A program made the translations under genes and the position numbers. Below the pieces are notes generated by a model that was given only the letters and a program-made list of their open reading frames with translations, ran no database searches and was not told where the DNA came from. This document shows, piece by piece, positions 52,837 through 61,375 of a stretch of DNA of 64,000 nt (position 1 is its first letter; every line of letters begins with the position of its first letter). This DNA comes from Streptomyces jeddahensis (GTDB taxonomy: Bacteria > Actinomycetota > Actinomycetes > Streptomycetales > Streptomycetaceae), in assembly GCF_001642995.1 (NCBI RefSeq), contig NZ_LOHS01000070.1:103729-167728 (forward strand), written 5' to 3'.

Positions 52837-54231
52837 ATGAGCACCACGGAGCGTCCCAGGATCCTCGTAGTCGGGGGCGGGTACGTAGGCCTGTACGCAG
52901 CTCGCCGCATCCTCAAGAAGATGCGCTACGGCGAGGCGACCGTCACGGTCGTCGACCCCCGCTCGTACATGACGTACCAGCCCTTCCTCCCCGAAGCCGC
53001 CGCCGGCAGCATCTCGCCTCGGCACGTCGTCGTCCCGCTGCGACGCGTGCTGCCCAAGGCTGAGGTCCTCACCGGCCGGGTCACCACCATCGACCAGGAC
53101 CGCAAGGTCGCCACGATCGCCCCGCTGGTCGGCGAGGCGTACGAGCTGCCTTTCGACTACCTCGTCATCGCGCTCGGCGCGATCTCCCGTACCTTCCCGA
53201 TCCCCGGCCTCGCCGAGCAGGGCATCGGCATGAAGGGCATCGAGGAGGCCATCGGCCTGCGCAACCACGTCCTCGAGCAGCTCGACAAGGCCGACTCCAC
53301 GACCGACGAGGATGTCCGCCGCAAGGCGCTGACCTTCGTCTTCGTGGGCGGCGGCTTCGCCGGTGCGGAGACCGTCGGCGAGGTCGAGGACATGGCCCGC
53401 GACGCGGCGAAGTACTACAGCAGCGTGTCCCGTGAGGACATGCGCTTCATCCTCGTCGACGCAGCGGACAAGATCCTTCCCGAGGTCGGCCCCAAGCTCG
53501 GCCAGTACGGCAAGGAGCACCTGGAGAGCCGCGGGGTCGAGGTCTACCTCTCCACCTCCATGGACTCCTGCGTGGACGGCCACGTGGTGCTGAAGAACGG
53601 CCTCGAGGTCGACTCCAACACCATCGTGTGGACCGCCGGTGTGAAGCCGAACCCGGCGCTGGCCCGCTTCGGCCTGCCGCTCGGCCCCCGCGGCCACGTC
53701 GACACCAGCGAGACCCTCCAGGTCCAGGGCACCGACTACATCTGGGCCGCGGGCGACAACGCCCAGGTGCCGGACGTCATCGGTCGCAAGGCCGGCAACC
53801 CCAACGCCTGGTGCCCGCCGAACGCCCAGCACGCGCTGCGTCAGGCCAGGGTCCTCGGCGACAACGTCATCGCCGGGATGCGCGGCTTCCCGCAGAAGAC
53901 GTACAGCCACGCCAACAAGGGTGCGGTCGCCGGTCTCGGCCTGCACAAGGGCGTCGCGATGATCGTCATGGGCAAGATGAAGATCAAGCTCAAGGGCCGT
54001 CTCGCCTGGTACATGCACCGCGGCTACCACGGCCTGGCGATGCCGACCTGGAACCGCAAGATCCGCGTCTTCGCGGACTGGACGCTCGGCATGTTCCTCA
54101 AGCGCGAGGTCGTCTCCCTCGGCGCCATGGAGACCCCGCGCGAGGAGTTCTACGAGGCCGCCAAGCCGGCCCCCGCGCCGGCGTCGGCCCAGCCCGCCGC
54201 CAAGCCCGGGGAGAAGGCCAAGGCCTCCTGA
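52837..54231 (+). CDS. ndh: Type II NADH dehydrogenase (non-proton-pumping)
   Basis: This is a 464-residue membrane-associated flavoprotein that passes electrons from NADH to menaquinone. The FAD-binding motif is RILVVGGGYVGLYAARRI (N terminus). The NADH-binding motif is LTFVFVGGGFAGAETVGEVEDMA. The second flavin motif includes TDYIWAAGDNAQVP. The C-terminal amphipathic part (RLAWYMHRGYHGLAMPTWNRKIRVFADWTLGMFLKREVVSLG) fits membrane attachment. The start is ATG 52837. GATACT lies 7 bases before it and no ribosome site is seen, so the mRNA may be leaderless. The Rex site upstream predicts induction when NADH is high. Confidence 0.95.
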   Translation: MSTTERPRILVVGGGYVGLYAARRILKKMRYGEATVTVVDPRSYMTYQPFLPEAAAGSISPRHVVVPLRRVLPKAEVLTGRVTTIDQDRKVATIAPLVGEAYELPFDYLVIALGAISRTFPIPGLAEQGIGMKGIEEAIGLRNHVLEQLDKADSTTDEDVRRKALTFVFVGGGFAGAETVGEVEDMARDAAKYYSSVSREDMRFILVDAADKILPEVGPKLGQYGKEHLESRGVEVYLSTSMDSCVDGHVVLKNGLEVDSNTIVWTAGVKPNPALARFGLPLGPRGHVDTSETLQVQGTDYIWAAGDNAQVPDVIGRKAGNPNAWCPPNAQHALRQARVLGDNVIAGMRGFPQKTYSHANKGAVAGLGLHKGVAMIVMGKMKIKLKGRLAWYMHRGYHGLAMPTWNRKIRVFADWTLGMFLKREVVSLGAMETPREEFYEAAKPAPAPASAQPAAKPGEKAKAS

Positions 54232-54275
54232 CCTGAGGGTCGTCGCCTCCTGGCCTCAGGGTCATCTGCTCAGCC

Positions 54276-54317
54276 CGAAGGGGCCGCCCGCCATCCGTGG
54301 TGCGGGCGGCCCCTTCG
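54276..54317 (+). terminator. ndh terminator hairpin
   Basis: CGAAGGGGCCGCCCGC and GCGGGCGGCCCCTTCG form a perfect 16-bp stem around a 10-base loop. The rest of the 302-base gap to the next gene contains only its promoter region, with no other gene. Confidence 0.92.
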
Positions 54318-54533
54318 GTGTGTCCGAGGCCCTGGTCCGTCTGGCGAAAGGCGCCTGGACGGCGGCCGGATGGGCTTCCGGGCGCGTGTGCGGCGTGCTG
54401 CACGTGCGCCATACGTGTGGGCTGCAGGCATTTTGCGTGGACGTAACTCTTCAATGGGACTGCGCACGGGCGCCGTCGGTGTTTACGTGGTGTTGGACCG
54501 TTCCGCGATCCGCTCGTCACGGAGGTGTGCGCC

Positions 54534-55829
54534 ATGCAGGATGCCGCACTGCGGCTGAAGACGCTTCTTGAGCAGTTGCTGGGGGCTCCGCTCCCTGTGC
54601 GTGTCCGCGCCTGGGACGGGTCGGAAGCCGGGCCGCCGGGCGCCCCCACGCTCGTCGTACGCCACCGCCGCGCCGTGCGGCGCCTGCTGTGGAAGCCCGG
54701 TGAACTGGGGCTGGCCCGCGGCTGGGTGGCAGGCGAGCTCGATGTGGACGGCGATCTCTACGAGGCGCTGGACCTGATGTCCGGGCTCGTCTGGGAGCGC
54801 GGCGAGGACGCCAGGGGCGCGTGGGACGCGCTGCGCGACCCCGAGGTGCGGGCCGCCATCCGCGGCCTCTTCACGCTGGGCGGGCCGTTCCTGCCGCCAG
54901 CCCCGCCGCGCGAGGAGATGCGCCGGCACGGACGCCTGCACCTGCACACCAAACGCAGCGACAAGCGGGCGGTCAGCCACCACTATGACGTGGGCAACGA
55001 CTTCTACGAGCTGGTGCTCGGACCGTCGATGGTCTACTCGTGCGCGTACTGGGAGACACCGGACAGCCCGCTCGAGGACGCACAGCGCGACAAACTCGAA
55101 CTCGTCGCCGGGAAGCTCGGGTTGCAGCCCGGGCAGCGGCTGCTCGACGTCGGCTGCGGCTGGGGCTCCATGGCGATCCACGCGGCCCGCGAGCACGGCG
55201 TCAGCGTCGTCGGCATCACGCTCTCCGGCGAGCAGGCGGCGTACGCGCGCAAGCGGATCGCGGAGGAGGGCCTGACGGACCGGATCGAGATCCGGGTCCA
55301 GGACTACCGCGACGTCGTCGACGGCCCGTTCGACGCGATCTCCTCGATCGGCATGGCCGAGCACGTCGGCTCCACCCGCTATCTGGAGTACGCGAAGAGC
55401 CTGTACGGCCTCCTCAAGCCCGGCGGACGGCTGCTCAACCACCAGATCGCGCGCCGCCCGCAGGCCGACGAATCGACGTACGAGGTCGACGAGTTCATCG
55501 ACGCCTACGTCTTCCCGGACGGAGAGCTGCAGCCTGTCGGCGCCACCGTGGGGCTGCTGGAGCAGGCCGGCTTCGAGGTGCGCGACCTCGAGTCGATCCG
55601 CGAGCACTACGGCCTGACGCTGCGCCGCTGGGTGGCCAACCTGGAGGCGAACTGGCCGGCCGCCGTGAAGCTGACGAGCCCCGGACGGGCCCGTGTCTGG
55701 CGCCTCTACATGGCGGCCTGTGCGCTGTCCTTCGAGCGCAACCGCATCGGCGTCAACCAGGTCCTGGCGGTCAAGTCGCTCCCGTCCGGCACGTCCGGGA
55801 TGCCGCTTCGGGCCCGCACCTGGGGCTGA
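54534..55829 (+). CDS. Cyclopropane-fatty-acyl-phospholipid synthase-like SAM methyltransferase
   Basis: This is a 431-residue cytoplasmic/peripheral enzyme. The N-terminal lipid-facing domain (PTLVVRHRRAVRRLLWKPGELGLARGWVAGELDVDGDLYEALDLMSGL) is followed by AVSHHYDVGNDFYELVLGPSMVYSCAYWE. The SAM-binding motif is GQRLLDVGCGWGSMAIHAAREHG, then VVGITLSGEQAAYARKRI and FDAISSIGMAEHVGSTRY. The bicarbonate-site-like region and C-terminal YGLTLRRWVANLEANW are typical of CFA synthases. It adds a methylene bridge to membrane unsaturated lipids, probably as a stress response. The start is ATG 54534, with GGAGG eight bases upstream. Confidence 0.92.
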   Translation: MQDAALRLKTLLEQLLGAPLPVRVRAWDGSEAGPPGAPTLVVRHRRAVRRLLWKPGELGLARGWVAGELDVDGDLYEALDLMSGLVWERGEDARGAWDALRDPEVRAAIRGLFTLGGPFLPPAPPREEMRRHGRLHLHTKRSDKRAVSHHYDVGNDFYELVLGPSMVYSCAYWETPDSPLEDAQRDKLELVAGKLGLQPGQRLLDVGCGWGSMAIHAAREHGVSVVGITLSGEQAAYARKRIAEEGLTDRIEIRVQDYRDVVDGPFDAISSIGMAEHVGSTRYLEYAKSLYGLLKPGGRLLNHQIARRPQADESTYEVDEFIDAYVFPDGELQPVGATVGLLEQAGFEVRDLESIREHYGLTLRRWVANLEANWPAAVKLTSPGRARVWRLYMAACALSFERNRIGVNQVLAVKSLPSGTSGMPLRARTWG

Positions 55830-55857
55830 CGCACCGACCGGCACACGGACGACGGCA

Positions 55858-55892
55858 GAAGGGCCCGGACGGGAGCACCGTTCGGGCCCTTC
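55858..55892 (+). terminator. Terminator hairpin after the CFA synthase
   Basis: GAAGGGCCCG pairs with CGGGCCCTTC, extended by (G)ACGG/CCGT(T). It sits 28 bases after the stop codon. Confidence 0.9.
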
Positions 55893-56211
55893 CGCCGCGC
55901 CGCTTCCCCACGCAACGGCACAACTCGGTGTCATACGTTCGGATGACATCTGTTTACGGGGAAGTCGGGCACCCGAAGGTGTGAGGTGGCGCGTCGAGGG
56001 CCCGCGGAGCAGGTGACGGGGCGGTGAAATCCCGTCAATCAGCGCCGCAGGACCCGGGAAGCGGACGGGCCCTTGGCAAGTGCGGATTAAGCCCTGCGTG
56101 TCCTGATGCACCCTCAGACGTCAATAAAATAAGACAACATCGGTCTGTCGTTCCGCTGTTCGGGGGATGTCTGCCGGATAGGCTCTGACCCTTGATGCGG
56201 AGCCACGACCT
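55893..56211. other. Leader region of bldA
   Basis: These 319 bases contain no supported gene. An unusually AT-rich stretch (GTCAATAAAATAAGACAACA) lies at 56119-56138. TAGGCT at 56179-56184, in the context GCCGGATAGGCTC, is the likely -10 of the tRNA promoter, about 28 bases before the mature tRNA. Confidence 0.55.
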
Positions 56212-56295
56212 GCCCGGATGGTGGAATGCAGACACGGCGAGCTTAAACCTCGCTGCCCCTTCGCGGGCGTGCCGGTTCAAGTCCGGCTCCGGGCA
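56212..56295 (+). tRNA. bldA: tRNA-Leu (anticodon UAA), bldA
   Basis: The acceptor stem is GCCCGGA/TCCGGGC. The anticodon stem GCGAG/CTCGC encloses CTTAAAC, giving anticodon TAA, which reads UUA. A long variable arm (class II) and T-arm GCCGGTTCAAGTCCGGC follow; CCA is not encoded. The sequence matches bldA as I remember it. In Streptomyces UUA codons are rare, and bldA controls morphological development and antibiotic production through genes carrying them. In this window the vapC-like toxin gene has one such codon. Confidence 0.97.
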
Positions 56296-56425
56296 CTTTC
56301 CCGCTCAGGCGACCGTGCATGAGCAAACGGCGGTCTCGCACGGCCGCAACGAACCCGCAGGGCCGCGCAGTGCCCCCAGCCGAGAGGCGGCCGGCGCACG
56401 ACGCACACGATGGCCGTCCGGCCGG

Positions 56426-58078
56426 CTACGGAACGCGCACGGTGTTGAAGCGCCCCGCCGTGTGCAGGTCGGCCTCGATCGCCGCGGCCGTCTCGCGGAG
56501 AGCGGGCAGCAGGGCGTTGCGGGTCTCGTCGAGAGGCGCCTCTCCGGAGTGCTGCGCGACGTTGAGGGCGGCGATCACGCGGCCGTGCGCGTCCCTCACG
56601 GGTACGGCCACCGAGCGCAGGCCCTCCTCCAGTTCCTCGTCGATGGCCGCGTAGCCCTGCTCGGCCGTGGTCCGCACGATGTCGGCGAGAGCCGCGACCG
56701 AGGTGACCGTGCAGCGGGTGAGGGGCTGCGGCGGCGCGTCCGCCAGGACGCGGGCGCGCTCGTCCTCCGGCAGCCCGGCCAGCAGCACCCGGCCCATCGC
56801 GGTCGCATACGCCGGGAAGCGCGTCCCGGGCGCGATGTGCACGCTCATGATGCGGACGGTCGGTACACGCGCCACGTACCGGATGTCCGTGCCGTCAAGG
56901 ACGGTCACCGAAGCGGACTCGTGGACACGGCCGACGAGGTCGCGCAGGTGCGGCTCGGCGAGTTCGGCGAAGGAGAGCGCGGAGAGGCGGGCGTAGCCGA
57001 GCTCCAGGATGCGGGGCAGGGGGCGGAAGAGGCGGCCGTCGTGGGTCGCGTACCCCTCCTGCTCCAGGGTGATCAGGCAGCGGCGGGCCGTGGCCCGTGG
57101 CAGCCCCGTCGCCGCGGCGAGCGCCGTGAGCGGCAGCCCCTCGCCGCGCGCCGCACCCAGCGCGCACACCACGGCCAGCCCTCGCGCGAGCGACTGCAGA
57201 AAGCCCGCACCGAGCTCGGCCTTGGCGTTACGCGCGGCGTCAGCGGGTGTAGCAGCCCATGCCGACGATGCCGATGGGGCAGGCGGCGGTGCCGTATGCG
57301 AGCGCTCGAGGGCCTCGGACAGCCATGCCGCCTCCTCCTGCAGCCGTGGCAGTACGGCCTTCGCGAGGCCCTCCGGCGTGTGCCTGCTCGTATGGCTGAC
57401 CGCGCTCAGCGCGCACCGGACGGCGCCGCCGGGTCCGGGCACCGGCACGGACACGGCCACCAGTCCCGGTTCGATCAGCTGGTCGTCCAGCGCCCAGCCT
57501 GCCGTGCCCGCCCGCCGGGCCCGGTCGGCGAACTCCGCCTCCGGGATGCGGCGCGGTGGCACCGCCGTGAACGCGCGGGTCTCCGGATCGGCGGCCCGTC
57601 GGGTGCGCCACTCCGCCCACTGCCGCTCGTCCCAGCCCGCGGCGAACAGCGAGCCCGGCGCGCACCGCTCGGCGGGCAGCAGATCGCCGATGCGGAAGGC
57701 CACGGACATGGTGCGGCGCCGGGTCGCCTGGGCGACGAACCGGGCGCCGTCCCCGTCGGGCACGGCCAGCGACACCGACTCGTCGAGCTCGTCCGCGAGG
57801 CGCGCCGTACGGGCCGCGACCTCCGGGGTCAGGCCCGCGGCGGCCAGATACGCGTTGCCCAGCTCCATCAGCCCCGGCGTCAGACGCAGCTCCTGGCCCT
57901 GCTGGCGCAGGTGGCCGAGCCGGATCAGCGTCGCCACGACCCGGTCCACGGTGGAGCGGGCCAGGCCCGTGGCGCGCACGAGGTCGCCCGCGCGCACCTG
58001 GTCCCCGTACGGAGCCGACGCCAGGGCGCGCAGCACGGCGAGACCGCGCTCCAGCGGGCGTACGGACTCATCGGCCAT
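56426..58078 (-). CDS. pobR: PobR-like regulator with two tandem IclR modules
   Basis: This 550-residue protein consists of two full IclR units. Module 1 (about 5-260) has HTH DLVRATGLARSTVDRVVATLIRLGHLR and a ligand domain with AVSVPVPGPGGAVRCALSAVSHTSRHTPEGL. Module 2 (about 290-550) has HTH LTALAAATGLPRATARRCLITLEQEGYA and YVARVPTVRIMSVHIAPGTRFPAYATAMGRVLLAG, then SVAVPVRDAHGRVIAALNVAQHSGEAP. A double IclR regulator of 4-hydroxybenzoate use, PobR, is known from S. coelicolor and fits exactly. It is divergent from pobA, with a perfect palindrome between them. The start is ATG 58078 after GGAGG. Confidence 0.93.
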   Translation of the reverse strand: MADESVRPLERGLAVLRALASAPYGDQVRAGDLVRATGLARSTVDRVVATLIRLGHLRQQGQELRLTPGLMELGNAYLAAAGLTPEVAARTARLADELDESVSLAVPDGDGARFVAQATRRRTMSVAFRIGDLLPAERCAPGSLFAAGWDERQWAEWRTRRAADPETRAFTAVPPRRIPEAEFADRARRAGTAGWALDDQLIEPGLVAVSVPVPGPGGAVRCALSAVSHTSRHTPEGLAKAVLPRLQEEAAWLSEALERSHTAPPPAPSASSAWAATPADAARNAKAELGAGFLQSLARGLAVVCALGAARGEGLPLTALAAATGLPRATARRCLITLEQEGYATHDGRLFRPLPRILELGYARLSALSFAELAEPHLRDLVGRVHESASVTVLDGTDIRYVARVPTVRIMSVHIAPGTRFPAYATAMGRVLLAGLPEDERARVLADAPPQPLTRCTVTSVAALADIVRTTAEQGYAAIDEELEEGLRSVAVPVRDAHGRVIAALNVAQHSGEAPLDETRNALLPALRETAAAIEADLHTAGRFNTVRVP

Positions 58079-58184
58079 CACGGCCCTCCTTCGCGTGCTA
58101 CGTGCTGGGAGCGAGAGGCCGCGGAAGCCGCGCGACCCGTTGACACCGGCCCGAAGCCGGAAGACACTCCCGCTGAGCATGATT

Positions 58185-58200
58185 ATGAACTTAAGTTCAT
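58185..58200. promoter_or_regulatory. Perfect 16-bp palindrome, putative PobR operator
   Basis: ATGAACTTAAGTTCAT is fully symmetric and AT-rich in the 170-base gap between pobR and pobA. It should overlap or adjoin the pobA promoter. IclR proteins bind such inverted repeats. CACGAACAAG and GCGAACAAG copies follow at 58206-58230. Confidence 0.65.
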
Positions 58201-58248
58201 TTCACGAACAAGACCAGCACGCGAACAAGAGGGACAAGGGGTTTTTGC

Positions 58249-59424
58249 ATGCGCACCACCGTCGGCATCATCGGAGCCGGTCCCGCAGGTCTCCTCCTCG
58301 CCCGCCTGCTACACAACGCGGGCATCGACTCCGTCGTCCTGGAGAGCCGCGACCGGGCCTACGTCGAGCACCGCCAGCGCGCCGGAATCCTGGAGCAGGG
58401 CACCGTCGACGTGCTGCGCGAGGCCGGTGCCGGCGAGCGCATGGACCGCGAGGGACTGCCGCACGACGGGATCGAACTGCGCTTCGACCGCCGCCGCCAC
58501 CGCGTCGACTTCCCGGCGCTGACCGGCGGCAGGTCCGTGATGGTCTATGCGCAGACCGAGGTGTGCAAGGACCTCATCGCGCTGCAGCTCAAGGAGGGCG
58601 GGCCGCTGCTGTTCGAGGCCGAGGCGCTGGCCGTCGAGGGCGCGGACACGGACAGCCCGCGGGTCCGCTTCCGGCACGAGGGCCGCGAGGACGTCCTCGA
58701 GTGCGACTACGTCGTCGGCTGCGACGGCTTCTGGGGCGTCGCCCGCAAGGCCGTGCCCGCGGAGCTCGCCCAGGTCTTCGCGCGGACGTACCCCTTCGGC
58801 TGGCTCGGCATCCTCGCCGACGTACCGCCCTCGCACGACGAGCTCGTCTACGCCCGCCACGACCGCGGTTTCGCCCTGCTGAGCATGCGCTCCCCGTTCG
58901 TGTCCCGGCTCTACCTGCAGGTGCCCGAGGGCACGGACGCGCAGGACTGGAGCGACGAGGAGATCTGGGACGAGCTGGAGCGGCGCTTCGAGACGGACGA
59001 CGACTGGCGGCTGGAGCGCGGGCCCATCACGCAGAAGTCCGTGACGCCCATGCGCAGCTTCGTCCACGAGCCCATGCGCCACGGCCGGCTGTTCCTCGCC
59101 GGGGACGCCGCGCACATCGTGCCGCCCACCGGCGCCAAGGGCCTCAACCTCGCCGTCGGCGACGTCGTCACCTTCGCCCGCGCGCTCATCGAGTTCCGGG
59201 CGACGGGCGACGCGACCGGCCTCGACTCCTACTCCGAGACCTGCCTGCGCCGCGTCTGGCAGGCCGAGCGCTTCTCGTACGCGATGACGACCATGCTGCA
59301 CCGCGCCCCCGACGCGACCCCCTTCGACGACCGCATCCAGCTCGCCCGGCTGGACCGGATCACCACCGCCCGCTCGGCCGAGACCGATCTCGCGGAGGGA
59401 TACACCGGCTTCCCGCTCGACTGA
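58249..59424 (+). CDS. pobA: 4-Hydroxybenzoate 3-monooxygenase (p-hydroxybenzoate hydroxylase)
   Basis: This is a 391-residue FAD monooxygenase that converts 4-hydroxybenzoate to protocatechuate using NAD(P)H and O2. FAD-binding GxGxxG is TTVGIIGAGPAGLLLARLLHNAGIDSVVLE. The family's VEHRQRAGILEQGTVDVLREAG block follows. The DG motif is CDYVVGCDGFWGVARKAVP. The second FAD motif is GRLFLAGDAAHIVPPTGAKGLNLAVGDV. The length is normal for PobA. It is divergent from pobR, and no pca genes lie in the window. The start is ATG 58249; the ribosome site is GGGACAAGGGG. It is followed by a small hairpin at 59502-59517. Confidence 0.96.
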   Translation: MRTTVGIIGAGPAGLLLARLLHNAGIDSVVLESRDRAYVEHRQRAGILEQGTVDVLREAGAGERMDREGLPHDGIELRFDRRRHRVDFPALTGGRSVMVYAQTEVCKDLIALQLKEGGPLLFEAEALAVEGADTDSPRVRFRHEGREDVLECDYVVGCDGFWGVARKAVPAELAQVFARTYPFGWLGILADVPPSHDELVYARHDRGFALLSMRSPFVSRLYLQVPEGTDAQDWSDEEIWDELERRFETDDDWRLERGPITQKSVTPMRSFVHEPMRHGRLFLAGDAAHIVPPTGAKGLNLAVGDVVTFARALIEFRATGDATGLDSYSETCLRRVWQAERFSYAMTTMLHRAPDATPFDDRIQLARLDRITTARSAETDLAEGYTGFPLD

Positions 59425-59501
59425 CGGCACCTCCGCAGAACCGTTCAGCCGTACGGCGGAACCGAACCGCCCTCCCATACGTAATAGCGATCGAGGGAAT
59501 G

Positions 59502-59517
59502 CCGGGCGAGAGCCCGG
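59502..59517 (+). terminator. Short hairpin after pobA
   Basis: CCGGGC and GCCCGG enclose GAGA, 78 bases after the pobA stop. It is weak and could equally be a leader structure of the next gene. Confidence 0.4.
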
Positions 59518-59626
59518 TGTTCGAGGTCACAAGCGGGGAAAGATCCTCCCCAAGCACTAGAGGCAATTCTTTGCCCGGCCATTACTCTTGGGGCAAGGCC
59601 GCGCAGGGCGGCCATGGAGGAGTGAG

Positions 59627-60538
59627 ATGAGGAGCAGCAACCCGGTCTTCTCGCGACGGGGGTTCAGCCGCGACAACGGCTACGCGGGCTTCAACGCGCA
59701 GCAGCCGCAGGCCGGGGGACCCGCTGTCGGGACGCAGTACGCCCCGGGCAACCCCTACGCGGGCGGCAACCCGTACGCGCAGGCGCCCACCAACCCCTAC
59801 GCCCAGAACCCGTACGCGCCTCAGGACCTGCAGTACGGCGCCCCGCCGCAGGCCCCGGTCAGCACCGGCCGCATGACGATGGACGACGTCATCATGCGTT
59901 CGGCGATGACGCTCGGCACGGTCGCCGTCTTCGCCGTCCTGGCCTGGGCGGTCCTGCCGGTGTCCCCCACGAGCTACGGCCTCGCCATCGGCTCCGCACT
60001 CGTGGCGTTCGTGCTGGCCATGGTCCAGTCCTTCAAGCGCAAGGCCTCGCCCGCGCTGATCCTCGCCTACGCCGCCTTCGAGGGTGTTTTCCTCGGCGTC
60101 TTCAGCGAGATGTTCAACAGCCGCTGGAGCGGCGCGCCCTTCCAGGCCGTGCTGGGCACCATGGCGGTCTCCGGCGCCACCCTCCTGATCTACAAGGCGG
60201 GCTGGATCCGCGTCACCGCACGGTACGCGCGCATCGGCATGGCGATCGCCATCGCCTTCATCCTGGTCATGGCGGTGAACCTGCTGCTGGTCGCCTTCGG
60301 CGTCGCCGAGGACGGCGGGCTGCGCAGCATGGGCCCGCTCGGTGCGATCGTCGGCATCATCGCGATCGTGCTCGGCGCCTTCTTCCTCACCCTCGACTTC
60401 AAGCAGATCGAGGACGGCATCGCCTACGGCGCTCCCCGTGAGGAGTCCTGGCTGGCCGCGTTCGGCCTGACCATGACGCTCGTGTGGATCTACGTCGAGA
60501 TGCTGCGCCTGGTCGCCATCTTCAGCGGCGACGACTAA
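59627..60538 (+). CDS. Bax inhibitor-1/YccA family membrane protein
   Basis: This is a 303-residue protein. The first 90 residues are a hydrophilic Asn/Pro/Tyr/Gln-rich segment with NPYAxxNPYA repeats (PGNPYAGGNPYAQAPTNPYAQNPYAPQ). About seven hydrophobic helices follow: MTLGTVAVFAVLAWAVLPVSPTSYGLAIGSALVAFVLAMVQSF, LILAYAAFEGVFLGVFSEMF and the later AIVGIIAIVLGAFFLTLDFKQIEDGI. The C-terminal FKQIEDGI-x-YGAPREESW block is the BI-1 hallmark. BI-1 homologues are linked to ion homeostasis. The start is ATG 59627 after GGAGG. A 24-bp hairpin follows. Confidence 0.92.
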   Translation: MRSSNPVFSRRGFSRDNGYAGFNAQQPQAGGPAVGTQYAPGNPYAGGNPYAQAPTNPYAQNPYAPQDLQYGAPPQAPVSTGRMTMDDVIMRSAMTLGTVAVFAVLAWAVLPVSPTSYGLAIGSALVAFVLAMVQSFKRKASPALILAYAAFEGVFLGVFSEMFNSRWSGAPFQAVLGTMAVSGATLLIYKAGWIRVTARYARIGMAIAIAFILVMAVNLLLVAFGVAEDGGLRSMGPLGAIVGIIAIVLGAFFLTLDFKQIEDGIAYGAPREESWLAAFGLTMTLVWIYVEMLRLVAIFSGDD

Positions 60539-60590
60539 GAGGCGACCAAGACCGGTGACGGCTGCCTCCCGCAGCCGTCGCCTGTCACCG

Positions 60591-60640
60591 ACAACGGCGA
60601 GGGGCCCGCGAACCACGGTTCGCGGGCCCCTCGCCGTTGT
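60591..60640. terminator. Very long perfect hairpin
   Basis: A 24-bp perfect stem starts ACAACGGCGAGGGGCCCGCG and ends CGCGGGCCCCTCGCCGTTGT, with a 2-base loop. It is placed between convergent genes and is probably bidirectional. Confidence 0.93.
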
Positions 60641-60672
60641 GTAGGTTGCGACGCCTGTCCGGCGCAGCGCGC

Positions 60673-60903
60673 TCATCGCAGCTTGCGCGCGGCCCGCCTC
60701 AGGTCGTGCTCGTGAATGATTGCCTTGGCATGCCCGTACGCGAGATTGTGCTCGGCACGGAGCCAGCTGACCTTCTCCTCGAAGCGGAAGAGAGCGGGGC
60801 CTTCGTCGACAGCCCGAAGCCAGTCGGAGACTTCGCGGCCGGTGCAGTGAGGGATGCGAGCGAGCAGATTGCGGTGGGTCTCCTCGGAGAAGACTTGGGA
60901 CAT
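60673..60903 (-). CDS. DUF4287 domain protein
   Basis: This is a 76-residue cytoplasmic protein. SEETHRNLLARIPHCTGREVSDWLRAVDEGPALFRFEEKVSWLRAEHNLAYGHAKAIIHEHDLRRAARK is the DUF4287 pattern, with helix ends WL and NLAYGHAKAIIHEHD. Function is unknown. The start is ATG 60903, seven bases after GGAGG. It is divergent from the small gene at 61005 and convergent with the BI-1 gene. Confidence 0.88.
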   Translation of the reverse strand: MSQVFSEETHRNLLARIPHCTGREVSDWLRAVDEGPALFRFEEKVSWLRAEHNLAYGHAKAIIHEHDLRRAARKLR

Positions 60904-60967
60904 CGGCGCCTCCGGACGCACTCGATGTGTTCCGTCCTTCACGCCACCGTGCCTGAGCGTTCGCCCG

Positions 60968-61005
60968 TTGGCAACAGCCAGGGTCAGGCGCATAGGGTCG
61001 CGGCG
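60968..61005 (+). promoter_or_regulatory. Leaderless promoter
   Basis: TTGGCA (60968-60973) and TAGGGT (60993-60998) are separated by 19 bases. The -10 ends 7 bases before GTG 61005 and no ribosome site is present, so transcription should begin at the start codon. Confidence 0.6.
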
Positions 61006-61316
61006 TGCTAGATACGACTCCTTTGACGTCCGCCGTGGACCATTTCGCCGACCGTCTGAGGGCCGCTCCGCAGAGCCGTCTGCAGCGTGGCGCGGCGGCC
61101 GAGGCACTGGCCCTGGCCAGGGAGCTCTCACTGCGGGCCCAGCGCCTGGAGGACCCGGAGGCGGAGCCGCGCGAGATGCCGGACGCGGGGATGTTCGCGG
61201 CCGCGGACCAGATCACGGTCGCGGCCCGCGACCTGGCGCTCGTACTCGCGGAGGAAAGTCAGCTCGCCGAGGCGCTGGCGCTCGTGGCGGAGGCCCAGAA
61301 GCGCGCCGGGGTGTAG
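61005..61316 (+). CDS. Small hypothetical helical protein
   Basis: This is a 103-residue soluble protein predicted to be all helical: LTSAVDHFADRLRAAPQSRLQRGAAAEALALARELSLRAQRLEDPEAEPREMPDAGMFAAADQITVAARDLALVLAEESQLAEALALVAEAQKRAG. GTG 61005 has an apparent leaderless promoter. No known motif is recognised. The regular GC3 pattern and promoter support a real gene. I recall similar uncharacterised Streptomyces proteins. Confidence 0.75.
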   Translation: MLDTTPLTSAVDHFADRLRAAPQSRLQRGAAAEALALARELSLRAQRLEDPEAEPREMPDAGMFAAADQITVAARDLALVLAEESQLAEALALVAEAQKRAGV

Positions 61317-61375
61317 CTGATCCGCGCCCGCGTGCACCTTCGCCCCCGCGCCTGCCGCGGGGGCGGGCAGGGCGG

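Noticed and set aside
57009..59630. Plus-strand open frame of about 870 codons across pobR and pobA
   Set aside because: It is antisense to pobR and out of frame with pobA; its Arg/Ser-rich product has no family resemblance.
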